In this document: positions 37,969-46,117 of the stretch, one piece after another
Position numbering within the stretch: position 1 is the first letter of the stretch
How the letters are laid out: each line of letters opens with the position of its first letter
Origin: JAICJC01 sp963709425
GTDB taxonomy: Bacteria; Actinomycetota; Thermoleophilia; Gaiellales; JAICJC01
Assembly (NCBI GenBank): GCA_963709425.1
Contig: CAVPWG010000004.1
Span: forward strand, 744,001-808,000
Direction: 5' to 3'
Length of the DNA: 64,000 bases
Notes under the pieces: generated by a model
The model's database searches: none
Told to the model about the DNA's origin: nothing
The model's input: only the letters and a program-made list of their open reading frames with translations
Position numbers and translations under genes: made by a program

Positions 37969-39589
37969 ATGCAGGGGAAGCACCTCGACGCGCTGGTCGT
38001 CGGCGCCGGGTTCAGCGGGCTCTACGCGCTCCACCGGCTGCGCGGGCTCGGCCTCCAGGTGCGGCTGGCCGAGCGGGGCGGCGGCGTCGGCGGGACCTGG
38101 TACTGGAACCGCTACCCGGGCGCCCGCTGCGACATCGAGAGCGTCGACTACCAGTTCTCGTTCTCGCAGGAGCTGCTCGACGAGTGGGCGTGGACGGAGC
38201 GGTATGCGGCCCAGCCCGAGATCCTGCGCTACCTCGAGTTCGTGGCCGATCGCCTGGCGCTTCGGCCCGACATCGACCTCGACACGGCCGTCACCGCAGC
38301 CCGCTACGACGACGATGCCGGCCGCTGGACGGCCTCGACCGACCGCGACGTCGAGTACGACGCCCGCTACCTCATCCTCGCCGTCGGCAACCTGTCGGCG
38401 CCGAAGGAACCGGACTTCCCCGGCCTCAAGCGCTTCGAAGGGGAGTGGTACGTGACGGCACGGTGGCCCGAGGAGCCGGTGGAGCTGGCCGGAAAGCGGG
38501 TAGGCGTCGTCGGCACCGGATCGACCGGGATCCAGGTGATCACCTCGGCCGCGGCCGAGGCCGGCGACCTGTGGGTGTTCCAGCGGACGCCGAACTACAG
38601 CATGCCCGCCCACAACGGGCCGCTCGACCCGGATGTGCAGCGCGAGGTCAAGCGCACCTACGCCGAACGCCGGCGCCTGGCCGAGATCGCCGAGGCGGGG
38701 GTGCCGTTCCCGGCGTCGGAGAAGCGGGCCGCCGAGGTCTCCGACGAGGAGCGCCGGCGCATGTACGAGACGGGCTGGGCAGCGAGGCGGCATCAATTCG
38801 CTCTCGTATGCATTCACCGACTTCCACAGCGACGAGGCGGCGAATGCGACGGGCGCCGCGTTCACCCGCGAGCAGATCCGCCGGATCGTGCGCGACCCGG
38901 AGGTGGCGGCGCTCCTCTCGCCGTCGCACCACATCGGGACGAAGCGGACGTGCGTCGACACCGGCTACTACGAGGTCTACAACCGCGGCAACGTCCACCT
39001 GGTCGATGTGCGCCTGTCGCCCATCCAGGAGATCACGCCCTGCGGGATCCGGACGGCCGCCGCCGAGTACGAGCTCGAGACGATCATCTTCGCGATCGGC
39101 TTCGACGCGATGACAGGCCCGTTCCTCGACATCGACATCCGCGGCCGGGGCGGCCTCTCACTCCGCGAGAAGTGGGCCGCCGGGCCGCGGACGTATCTCG
39201 GTCTCACGGTGGCGGGGTTCCCGAACCTCTTCCTCGTCACCGGGCCCGGCAGCCCGGGCGTGCTCAGCAACATGGTGGTCTCGATCGAGCAGCACGTCGA
39301 CTGGCTGACCGACTGCATCGCGCACCTGGGGGTCGAGGGCCTTGACGTCGTCGAGGCCACCGGCGAGGCCGAGGAGCAATGGGTGGCCCACGTGAACGAG
39401 ATCGCCGACGCGACGCTCTACCCGCAGGCGACCTCGTGGTACGTGGGCGCGAACGTGCCCGGGAAGCCGCGCGTCTTCATGCCGTACGTCGGCGGCTGCG
39501 GCCGCTACCGGGCCGAGTGCGACACCGTCGCCCGGGCGGGGTATCGGGGGTTCCGGCTCGGCCGGGCGATCGAGCGCCCTCTGAGCTAG
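37969..39589 (+). CDS. Baeyer-Villiger-type flavin monooxygenase (one frameshift)
   Basis: A protein of about 539 residues with two dinucleotide sites, GAGFSG for FAD at the N-terminus and GTGSTG for NADPH near residue 183, plus GTWYWNRYPGARCDIES, typical of cyclohexanone and phenylacetone monooxygenases. The fingerprint FxGxxxHxxxWP is present as FEGEWYVTARWP, with valine in place of the histidine. The frame breaks at 38777-38779; removing one G joins YETGW to QRGGINSLS, and the protein continues to 39589. It would insert oxygen into ketones; the altered fingerprint makes activity uncertain. Confidence 0.8.
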
Positions 39590-39605
39590 ACGGATCGGCG
39601 CGTGG

Positions 39606-39611
39606 TAGCGT
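39606..39611 (+). promoter_or_regulatory. Leaderless -10 box of the YukJ-like gene
   Basis: TAGCGT lies six bases before the GTG at 39618. Confidence 0.45.
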
Positions 39612-39617
39612 CGCAAC

Positions 39618-40643
39618 GTGCCGTTGAATGGCTATGGCGTCTTGCGGGGCAAGGCTGTTGACCGGCGTCGCGAAGGCTCGTCGGACACGCCGCACTTCCA
39701 GATCCACATGGTCGACGGCGACGGCGTCCACTTCCGGATCGCGGTCAACGCCAAGTCGCAGTCGGCGCCGTCCGACCTGCTGTACCTGGTCGCGGACGAC
39801 TTCCAGCATCCGAGCACGTCCGTGCTCGAGGCGCTCCCGCCGGGCTGGCACGACCTCCTGTCGGCTCCGGGCGAGGCCAGCCTGGACTACGTTCGCGGCA
39901 ACCTGTTCGACCCGGCGCTGATGCGCCCGCTTCCGCCCGACGTCTCAGGGCCGGACAACGATCTCGCCGACATGCTCGACGCCCACATCACGCGGGCGAT
40001 CGCCGACCCGTCGGCGGACCTGTACGCGCTCGGCCAGCGCTGGGGCCCGGAGCCGTCGCCGCCGGACAAGGTCTTCGGCTTCACGCCGGGAAACGGCGTC
40101 CACGACATCCACATGAACCAGGGCAACGATCCGCACTTCGCCGGCGACGACGGCGTGTGGCAGGACGGCGGCCTCCTGGTGCACTTTCCGGCGGTGTCGC
40201 GCTGGGTTGCGATCTTTCTCGCCTTCCAGAGCCAGGCGTGGCACACCGACGACACGACCGGCCACGCGATCGAGAGCCCGCCACCGCCGCCGCCACCACC
40301 GTTCGAGCCCACGGGCGAGGCGGCGGCGGTCCAGATCCTGGCCGCGATGGTGAACCCCGTCGGGCCCGCGCCCGAGCACGAGTCCGTCCTGCTCCTGAAC
40401 GCCTCCCCGAGCGCCGTCGATCTGACCGGCTGGCGGATCGCCGACCGGCTCAAGCGCACCTGCCCGGTGCCGGCCCAGAGCCTCGGCGCGGGAGAGCTGC
40501 TCCAGGTGGCGGTGTCCGAGCCGGCGCAGCTCAGCAATCAGGGCGGGTTGATCACCCTCCTGGACGCCGCAGGCCTGAAGATCGCGGGGGTCGCCTACAC
40601 GGCCGGCCAGGCGCGCCAGGAGGGCTGGACGCTCACGTTCTGA
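39618..40643 (+). CDS. YukJ/DUF2278 protein fused to a lamin-tail domain
   Basis: A 341-residue protein. Residues 1-215 match the YukJ family (MPLNGYGVLRGKAVDRR, HFQIHMVDGDGVHFRIAVN, PGNGVHDIHMNQGN). A proline run (PPPPPPPPFEP) links to a C-terminal beta-sandwich resembling a lamin-tail domain (LLLNASPSAVDLTGWRIADR, LGAGELLQVAV). No signal peptide is visible. The role of YukJ is unknown; lamin-tail domains often mediate binding in surface or nucleic-acid-processing proteins. Confidence 0.75.
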   Translation: MPLNGYGVLRGKAVDRRREGSSDTPHFQIHMVDGDGVHFRIAVNAKSQSAPSDLLYLVADDFQHPSTSVLEALPPGWHDLLSAPGEASLDYVRGNLFDPALMRPLPPDVSGPDNDLADMLDAHITRAIADPSADLYALGQRWGPEPSPPDKVFGFTPGNGVHDIHMNQGNDPHFAGDDGVWQDGGLLVHFPAVSRWVAIFLAFQSQAWHTDDTTGHAIESPPPPPPPPFEPTGEAAAVQILAAMVNPVGPAPEHESVLLLNASPSAVDLTGWRIADRLKRTCPVPAQSLGAGELLQVAVSEPAQLSNQGGLITLLDAAGLKIAGVAYTAGQARQEGWTLTF

Positions 40644-40659
40644 GGGGCCGCCGCCTGCC

Positions 40660-41196
40660 TCACCCGTCCGCGAACAACCCCTCGGGATAGGGGCCGGGCG
40701 TCGTGTCCGGGGCTCCGGCGTAGGCCACCTTGCCCGTGGTCGCCTCCTCGGTCACGCCGGCACCGTGGCGCAGCGCGAGGTCTGACACGGGGTAGCGCAG
40801 CCCCTCGCCGGCGTTTCGCGCGCCGACGCCCAGGAACACGCACGGGCCGTCGCCGGCGCCGACGAAGACATGCTCGGTCCACGGTGGGCAGTGCACGAGG
40901 TCCCAGGCCCGCAGCCGGCGCTCCTCCCCCTCGACCAGGAGGATGCACTCGCCGCTCAGAACCAGGAAATCCTCCTGCCCCTCCTCGGCGTGGTAGTAGC
41001 AGTTGGGCTGACCGGGCCACATCACCTGGATGTTGATGCCGTAGTGCGGGAAATCGGGCGTCCCCTCGAAGGTCGCCCCGGCACCGAACTTCTCGTTGTG
41101 GATCCACGCCGCCTCGCGCACGTTCAGGACGAACCACCCCTCCCCGGCGGGCTTCTTGCCGCCGGGGCCGTCCTCCATCGGAGCCTCTGGCACCAT
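40660..41196 (-). CDS. Cupin-domain protein
   Basis: A 178-residue protein with one cupin barrel. The metal motif is partly kept: CYYHAEEGQEDFLVLSGECIL holds His and Glu ligands, and WTEHVFVGAG the later His. It resembles cupins that act as small-molecule dioxygenases or storage-type proteins; the substrate is unknown. The ATG at 41196 follows GAGGAGAG. It is 18 bases from a divergent, truncated regulator gene. Confidence 0.75.
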   Translation of the reverse strand: MVPEAPMEDGPGGKKPAGEGWFVLNVREAAWIHNEKFGAGATFEGTPDFPHYGINIQVMWPGQPNCYYHAEEGQEDFLVLSGECILLVEGEERRLRAWDLVHCPPWTEHVFVGAGDGPCVFLGVGARNAGEGLRYPVSDLALRHGAGVTEEATTGKVAYAGAPDTTPGPYPEGLFADG

Positions 41197-41214
41197 GATG
41201 CTCTCTCCTCGGTC

Positions 41215-41769
41215 GTGTGGGCAGCAGTCTACGAGGCAGTTCGAGACGGCGGCCTCGTCACCGACGAGGTCGTCGGCCGGCAGCGCGTCTTCCGGCTGGC
41301 GGGGCCCGACGTGGCGGAGGCGCTCGAGGTGCTCTCGCTCGTGGCGCCGCCCCTCCCCGCACGCGGCCTGCGCGAATCGAGGGCGGCGGCGGCGCTCAAG
41401 CGGGCCCGCACCTGCTACGACCACCTGGCCGGCGAGCTCGGCGTGGCGGTAACCGAGGCGCTCGTCGAGCGCGAGGTCCTGGCGCCCCTGGACGGCCGCT
41501 TCTCGGTGACCGGCGCCGGTCGGGTGTGGCTCGGCGACCTCGGCATCGACGTCGAGGCGCTCGAGCGCAGGCCGCGCAGCTTCGCCCGCTCCTGCGTCGA
41601 CTGGAGCGAGCGGCGCCCCCACCTCGCCGGATCGCTCGGCGCCGGCGTCGCGACGGTGTTCTTCGCCCGCGGCTGGGTGCGGCGCAGGCCCGGCGGGCGG
41701 GCGATCGCCGTGACGGCGGCCGGTGCCGACTGGCTCCGGGGCAACCTCGGCGTCGCCGGTGTGCGCTGA
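41215..41769 (+). pseudogene. N-terminally truncated ArsR-family regulator
   Basis: The 184 residues match the C-terminal two thirds of a known group of large ArsR-type regulators: GRQRVFRLAGPDVAEALEVL, then RAARTCYDHLAGELGVAV-like text (here KRARTCYDHLAGELGVAV) and VDWSERRPHLAGSLGAG. The N-terminal helix-turn-helix (DPTRxxxL and the recognition helix) is missing; the sequence before GLVTDEVVGRQ is not family-like and runs into the divergent cupin promoter. Either the gene lost its 5' end, or the GTG at 41215 makes a sensor without DNA binding. Confidence 0.6.
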
Positions 41770-41772
41770 GTC

Positions 41773-41808
41773 TTGACATGTGACCGTATGGTCACATATA
41801 TTGGGTTC
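41773..41808 (+). promoter_or_regulatory. ArsR promoter with a perfect palindromic operator
   Basis: TTGACA (41773-41778) and TATATT (41797-41802) are separated by 18 bases, the best promoter in the window. The spacer is a perfect inverted repeat, TGTGACC-GTAT-GGTCACA (41779-41796), so a bound repressor dimer would block RNA polymerase. The GTG start of arsR lies six bases after the -10 box, which predicts a leaderless mRNA. Confidence 0.85.
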
Positions 41809-42129
41809 GTGGACGATGACCGGGTGTTCAGGGCGCTGGCGGATCCCACCCGCCGGCATCTGCTCGACAGGCTGTTCGAGCGCGACGGTCGGACGCTGAC
41901 CGAGCTCGAGTCGGAGCTCGAGATGACGCGCTTCGGGGTGATGAAGCACCTGCGTCTCCTGGAGGACGCCGGCCTGGTCGTCGCCCGCCGGCAGGGCCGC
42001 GAGAAGCTGCACTTCCTGAACCCCGTCCCCATCCGGCTGATCCATGACCGCTGGATCGACAAGTTCACCGAGCACCGCGTCGCGGCGCTCGCCGATCTCA
42101 AGAGCGAACTGGAGGAGGAGAGCGCATGA
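41809..42129 (+). CDS. ArsR/SmtB-family repressor, autoregulated
   Basis: A 106-residue winged-helix repressor: RVFRALADPTRRHLLDRLFE opening, recognition region MTRFGVMKHLRLLEDAGLVV, and wing RRQGREKLHFLNP. There are no cysteine or histidine metal sites, so it belongs to the metal-independent group paired with AHSA1 proteins (SdpR-like). The GTG at 41809 is fixed by the promoter just upstream. The stop overlaps the SRPBCC gene by four bases. Its own promoter carries the likely operator. Confidence 0.9.
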   Translation: MDDDRVFRALADPTRRHLLDRLFERDGRTLTELESELEMTRFGVMKHLRLLEDAGLVVARRQGREKLHFLNPVPIRLIHDRWIDKFTEHRVAALADLKSELEEESA

Positions 42130-42569
42130 CCACCGCCACCGCGCAGACGACCCAGGTCTACCAGATCTTCATCAAGGCGAGCCCGCCGCGGATCTGGGAG
42201 GCGATCACGACACCCGAGTTCACGGCCCGCTACTTCCACCAGGCCCGCCACCAGGTCACGGCCGAGCGCTACCTGTCGCTCGGCCCCGACGGCGACACGT
42301 GGGGCGACGGGCCTGTGTTCGAGTTCGACCCGCCGCGGAAGCTCGTGCACGAGTGGCGCTCGCTCTACGACGCCGATCTGGCGGCGGAGGAGCCGAGCCG
42401 GGTCACGTGGGAGATCGAGCCCCAGGACGACGGCACGTGTCTTCTGACCGTCGTCCACGACCGCCTGGAGGGCGCGCCGAAGACCGCGGCCAGCGTGTCC
42501 GGCCCGGGCTGGATGCACGTGCTGAGCGGCCTCAAGACGTTGCTCGAGACCGGTCAGCCACTCGCGTAG
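42126..42569 (+). CDS. SRPBCC/AHSA1-domain protein
   Basis: A 147-residue START-like protein: VYQIFIKASPPRIWEAITTPEFTARYF opens the fold (first 20 residues typical), and LTVVHDRLEGAPKTAASV with a C-terminal helix closes it. Such proteins bind hydrophobic ligands in the cytoplasm and are typically encoded with an ArsR repressor as here, often acting as ligand sink or sensor. The ATGA overlap couples it to the repressor. Confidence 0.85.
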   Translation: MTTATAQTTQVYQIFIKASPPRIWEAITTPEFTARYFHQARHQVTAERYLSLGPDGDTWGDGPVFEFDPPRKLVHEWRSLYDADLAAEEPSRVTWEIEPQDDGTCLLTVVHDRLEGAPKTAASVSGPGWMHVLSGLKTLLETGQPLA

Positions 42570-42583
42570 CGGCACAGCGGAAG

Positions 42584-42611
42584 GGGTCTGGCCCCGGGCC
42601 GGGCCGGACCC
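42584..42611 (+). terminator. Strong hairpin after the ArsR-AHSA1 operon
   Basis: GGGTCTGGCCC and GGGCCGGACCC form an eleven-base stem with one G-T wobble and a six-base loop. It lies 14 bases after the AHSA1 stop and before the promoter of the next gene. No T-tract follows, as is common in high-GC genomes. Confidence 0.6.
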
Positions 42612-42624
42612 CCACGGGTTCGAC

Positions 42625-42630
42625 TAGCGT
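42625..42630 (+). promoter_or_regulatory. Leaderless -10 box of the YcaQ-like gene
   Basis: TAGCGT lies seven bases before the ATG at 42638. Confidence 0.5.
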
Positions 42631-42637
42631 GCGCGCC

Positions 42638-43735
42638 ATGTCCGTCCACCGGCTGAGCCGGGCCGAGGCCCGCCGCATCGCGGTGCGCGCCCAGCTCCTC
42701 GACGCCAACCGGCCCACCGACCTCGTCGAGGTCGTGGCCCACCTCACGCTCCTCCAGGTCGACCCCACCGCTGCGATCGCGCCGGCCGCGGATCTGGTCG
42801 CCTGGAGCCGCATGGGCTCGGCGTACCGGCCCGAGCACCTGAGGCAGGCCCTCGAGGTCGACCGGACGCTGTTCGAGCACAACGCGACGATTCGCCCGAT
42901 GGCCGACCTCGGCCTCTACTTTGCCGGCGGCAGCGACGGCTGGACGAGCTACGAGCGGCCGTTGGCATGGGTTCGCGACAACGACGCCTTCCGCCGCGAC
43001 ATCATCGACCGGCTGGCGAGCTCGGGGCCGCTGACCTCCCGCGACATCCCCGACACGTGCGTGGTGCCGTGGGCCTCCACGGGGTGGACGCACAATCGCA
43101 ACGTGACCCAGATGCTCGAGTTCCTGATGCTGCGCGGGGACGTTGCGATCTCGAGCCGCGTCGGGCGCGAGCGGGTGTGGGACATCGCCGAGCGGGTGTA
43201 TCCGGCGAACGTCGCCATCCCGTCGTCCGCGGAGGCTCACGAGATGAAGAACGAGCGGCGACTGCGGGCGCTCGGCATCGCCCGGCGGAAGACCACCGCG
43301 ATGCCGGTCGAGCCGATCGACGTCGGCGACGCCGGCGTGCCGGCCGTGGTCGAGGGTGTCGCGGGCGAGTGGCGCATCGACCCGGAGGCGATCGGCGGCG
43401 ACTTCGAGGGGCGGACGGCGGTCATCTCCCCGTTCGACCGGCTGATCCACGACCGCGCCCGCGCGCAGGAGCTGTTCGGCTTCGAGTACATCCTCGAGAT
43501 GTACAAGCCGGCCGCAAAGCGCCGCTGGGGCTACTTCGCAATGCCTGTGCTCCACGGTGACCGGATGGTGGGCAAGGTCGACGCCGCCGCCGACAGGAAG
43601 GCGGGCGTGCTGCGGGTGAACGCGATCCACGAGGACGTGAAGTTCACCCGCGCCATGGCGAAGGCCGTGCACGCGGAGCTCGACGCCCTGGCGGAGTGGC
43701 TCGGGCTCACCGTCGAGCCGGCCGCGCCGCGATAG
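42638..43735 (+). CDS. YcaQ/AlkX-like winged-helix DNA glycosylase family protein
   Basis: A 365-residue protein of the HTH_42 (YcaQ) family. It has repeated winged-helix segments in the N-terminal half (LSRAEARRIAVRAQLL, LLQVDPTAAIAPAADLVAWSR) and VISPFDRLIHDRARAQELFGF with YKPAAKRRWGYFAMPVLHGD in the C-terminal half. Characterised relatives remove DNA interstrand cross-links or alkylated bases. The catalytic QxD motif of AlkX appears as QVD (LLQVDPTA), near residue 40. It is transcribed alone. Confidence 0.8.
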   Translation: MSVHRLSRAEARRIAVRAQLLDANRPTDLVEVVAHLTLLQVDPTAAIAPAADLVAWSRMGSAYRPEHLRQALEVDRTLFEHNATIRPMADLGLYFAGGSDGWTSYERPLAWVRDNDAFRRDIIDRLASSGPLTSRDIPDTCVVPWASTGWTHNRNVTQMLEFLMLRGDVAISSRVGRERVWDIAERVYPANVAIPSSAEAHEMKNERRLRALGIARRKTTAMPVEPIDVGDAGVPAVVEGVAGEWRIDPEAIGGDFEGRTAVISPFDRLIHDRARAQELFGFEYILEMYKPAAKRRWGYFAMPVLHGDRMVGKVDAAADRKAGVLRVNAIHEDVKFTRAMAKAVHAELDALAEWLGLTVEPAAPR

Positions 43736-43848
43736 CCCGGCCTTCTACGTCCCGGCCGGAGGAATCATCCCGTCGGGGTGATCGATGCATGAGTGATGGC
43801 CCTTTGGGTGCGAGATACTCCACATCCGCCGAGAAAGGGGCGAAAACT

Positions 43849-45240
43849 GTGACACTGAAGCACCCGAAAGCGCAAGCATCGGCGGTGGGAACCGTGTCCG
43901 TGCCGCCGCTGTTCACGAGCGAGACGACGAGCATCCCGCGTCACGAACTGCCGCAGGGCCAGCTTTCACCGGACGTCGCCTACCAGATCATCCACGACGA
44001 GCTCATGCTCGACGGGAACGCACGTCTGAACGTGGCGACGTTCGTCACGACCTGGATGGAGCCGCAGGCCGAGCGGCTCATGTCCGAGTGCTACGACAAG
44101 AACATGATCGACAAGGACGAGTATCCGCAAACGGCGGAGCTCGAGATGCGGTGCGTCAACATCCTGAGCCGCCTGTGGCACGCACCGGACGCGGACGAGG
44201 CGACCGGATGCTCGACGACCGGGTCGAGCGAGGCGGCGATGCTCGGAGGGCTCGCGCTGAAGCGGCGCTGGCAGCAGGCGCGCAAGGCCGCGGGCAAGCC
44301 CGCGGACAAGCCGAACCTGGTCATGGGCATCAACGTCCAGATCTGCTGGGAGAAGTTCGCCAACTACTGGGATGTCGAGATGCGCCTGGTTCCGATGGAC
44401 GGCGATCGGTTCCACCTGTCCGCGGAAGAGGCCGTCGCCCTCTGCGATGAGAACACGATCGGTGTGGTCGCGATTCTCGGCTCGACGTTCGACGGCTCGT
44501 ACGAGCCTGTGCAGGAGATCTGCGATGCGCTTGACACCTTCCAGCGCGAGACGGGGATCGATATCCCGGTCCACGTCGACGGGGCCTCGGGGGCATTCGT
44601 CGCGCCGTTCGTCGACCCGGAGATCGAGTGGGACTTCCGCCTACCCCGCGTCGCCTCGATCAACGCCTCGGGCCACAAGTACGGGCTGGTGTATCCCGGC
44701 GTGGGGTGGGTCGTGTGGCGTGACGCCAAGTCGCTGCCCGAGGATCTGATCTTCTGGGTCAACTACCTGGGCGACAACATGCCGACGTTCGCCCTCAACT
44801 TCTCACGTCCGGGCGCCCAGATCGTCGCCCAGTACTACAACTTCCTCCGCCTCGGCTTCGACGGATTCAGGCAGGTTCACGGCTACGCGCGCGAGGTGGC
44901 GACGCGCCTCTCGGCGCAGATCGCCGATATCCGCCCGTTCGAGCTGATCACACGCGGAGACGAGCTTGCGGTGTTCGCGTTCACCATGCGTGCGGATGTC
45001 GAGAACTTCACCGTCTTCGACGTCTCGAACGCACTCCGGGAGCGCGGCTGGCAGGTGCCCGCATACACCTTCCCCGCGAACCGCCAGGACCTCGCGGCGC
45101 TGCGAGTCGTCATCAGGCGTGGCTTCACCCACGACCTGGCGGACCTGCTCGTCAAGGACCTAAAGCGACAGCTGCCCCGCCTGCAGCAGCAGTCCGCGCC
45201 CGTCCACGACAGCACGACCGACGCGAGCTTCCACCACTAG
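43849..45240 (+). CDS. gadB: Glutamate decarboxylase
   Basis: A 463-residue PLP enzyme that converts glutamate and a proton to GABA and CO2. The PLP lysine is in NASGHKYGLVYPG and the aspartate pairing with the ring nitrogen in VHVDGASGAFVAPF; CSTTGSSEAAMLGGLALKRRW is also characteristic. Length matches Escherichia coli GadB. The GTG at 43849 follows AAAGGGG eight bases upstream; an ATG at 43789 would add 20 residues. The next gene begins 15 bases after the stop. Confidence 0.93.
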   Translation: MTLKHPKAQASAVGTVSVPPLFTSETTSIPRHELPQGQLSPDVAYQIIHDELMLDGNARLNVATFVTTWMEPQAERLMSECYDKNMIDKDEYPQTAELEMRCVNILSRLWHAPDADEATGCSTTGSSEAAMLGGLALKRRWQQARKAAGKPADKPNLVMGINVQICWEKFANYWDVEMRLVPMDGDRFHLSAEEAVALCDENTIGVVAILGSTFDGSYEPVQEICDALDTFQRETGIDIPVHVDGASGAFVAPFVDPEIEWDFRLPRVASINASGHKYGLVYPGVGWVVWRDAKSLPEDLIFWVNYLGDNMPTFALNFSRPGAQIVAQYYNFLRLGFDGFRQVHGYAREVATRLSAQIADIRPFELITRGDELAVFAFTMRADVENFTVFDVSNALRERGWQVPAYTFPANRQDLAALRVVIRRGFTHDLADLLVKDLKRQLPRLQQQSAPVHDSTTDASFHH

Positions 45241-45255
45241 GGAAGGAGTGCAGCA

Positions 45256-46110
45256 GTGTGTCGGTGGCTTGCATATTCCGGCTCCCCGGTGCTGATGGAG
45301 GAGCTGCTTTACACGCCGAAGCACTCACTGATCGACCAGAGCCTCCACTCCCAGCTGGGCGCGGAGACCACGAACGGCGACGGGTTCGGCATCGGCTGGT
45401 ACGGCGTCGGCGGAACGCCGGCCGTCTTCCACAGCGTCGAGCCGGCATGGAACGACCGGAATCTGAGAGACGTGACCGCCCATATCGAATCGCCGCTCGT
45501 GTTCGCCCACATCCGGGCCTCCTCCGGGTCGCCGATCCAACAGACGAACTGCCATCCCTTCCGCCACGGCCGCTGGCTGTGGATGCACAACGGGCTGATC
45601 AGCGAGTTCCACAAGGTCAAGCGCGACCTCGTCCTCGCCGTCGACCCGGCCCTCTATCCGGCGATCGAGGGCTCGACCGACTCCGAGGTGTTCTTCTTCC
45701 TGGCCCTGACGCTGGGGCTGGAGGACGACCCACCCGGCGCCGTCGAGCGCGCGGTCGGCCTCATCGAGGAAACCGGGCGGCGGCACGGCGTCGAACATCC
45801 GATCCAGATGACGGTCGCGACGACGGACGGGGCCGAGCTGTGGGCGTTCCGATATTCGAGCGAGGGCCGATCGCGCTCGCTCTTCTACTCGACGGATGTG
45901 ACCACCCTGCGCCGCCAGCATCCCGACAATCCGGTGCTGCACCAGGTGTCAGCCGGGTCGAGGTTGGTCGTCTCGGAGCCGCTCGGCGATCTCGCCGGTG
46001 CCTGGAACGAGGTCCCCGAGTCGAGCTACGGCGTCATCCGCGATGGGCAGGACGATCTGCGCCCGTTCACCCCCGACCGTCCCTCACAGTTGAGCCCCAC
46101 GTCTCGCTGA
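45256..46110 (+). CDS. Class II glutamine amidotransferase, single-domain (YafJ/EgtC type)
   Basis: A 284-residue Ntn-type amidotransferase. The nucleophile is Cys2, exposed after removal of Met (MCRWLAYSGSP); GDGFGIGWYG and FAHIRASSG are the glutamine-site motifs, and MHNGLISEF completes them. No synthetase domain is attached. The GTG start follows GGAAGGAG. It lies 15 bases behind gadB, so release of glutamate from glutamine for decarboxylation is plausible. A different, unknown acceptor cannot be excluded. Confidence 0.85.
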   Translation: MCRWLAYSGSPVLMEELLYTPKHSLIDQSLHSQLGAETTNGDGFGIGWYGVGGTPAVFHSVEPAWNDRNLRDVTAHIESPLVFAHIRASSGSPIQQTNCHPFRHGRWLWMHNGLISEFHKVKRDLVLAVDPALYPAIEGSTDSEVFFFLALTLGLEDDPPGAVERAVGLIEETGRRHGVEHPIQMTVATTDGAELWAFRYSSEGRSRSLFYSTDVTTLRRQHPDNPVLHQVSAGSRLVVSEPLGDLAGAWNEVPESSYGVIRDGQDDLRPFTPDRPSQLSPTSR

Positions 46111-46117
46111 TCGCGGC

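Noticed and set aside
42583..42595. GGGGTCTGGCCCC as another copy of the element at 26748
   Set aside because: It is part of a longer 11-bp stem placed right after the AHSA1 stop and is better explained as a terminator.
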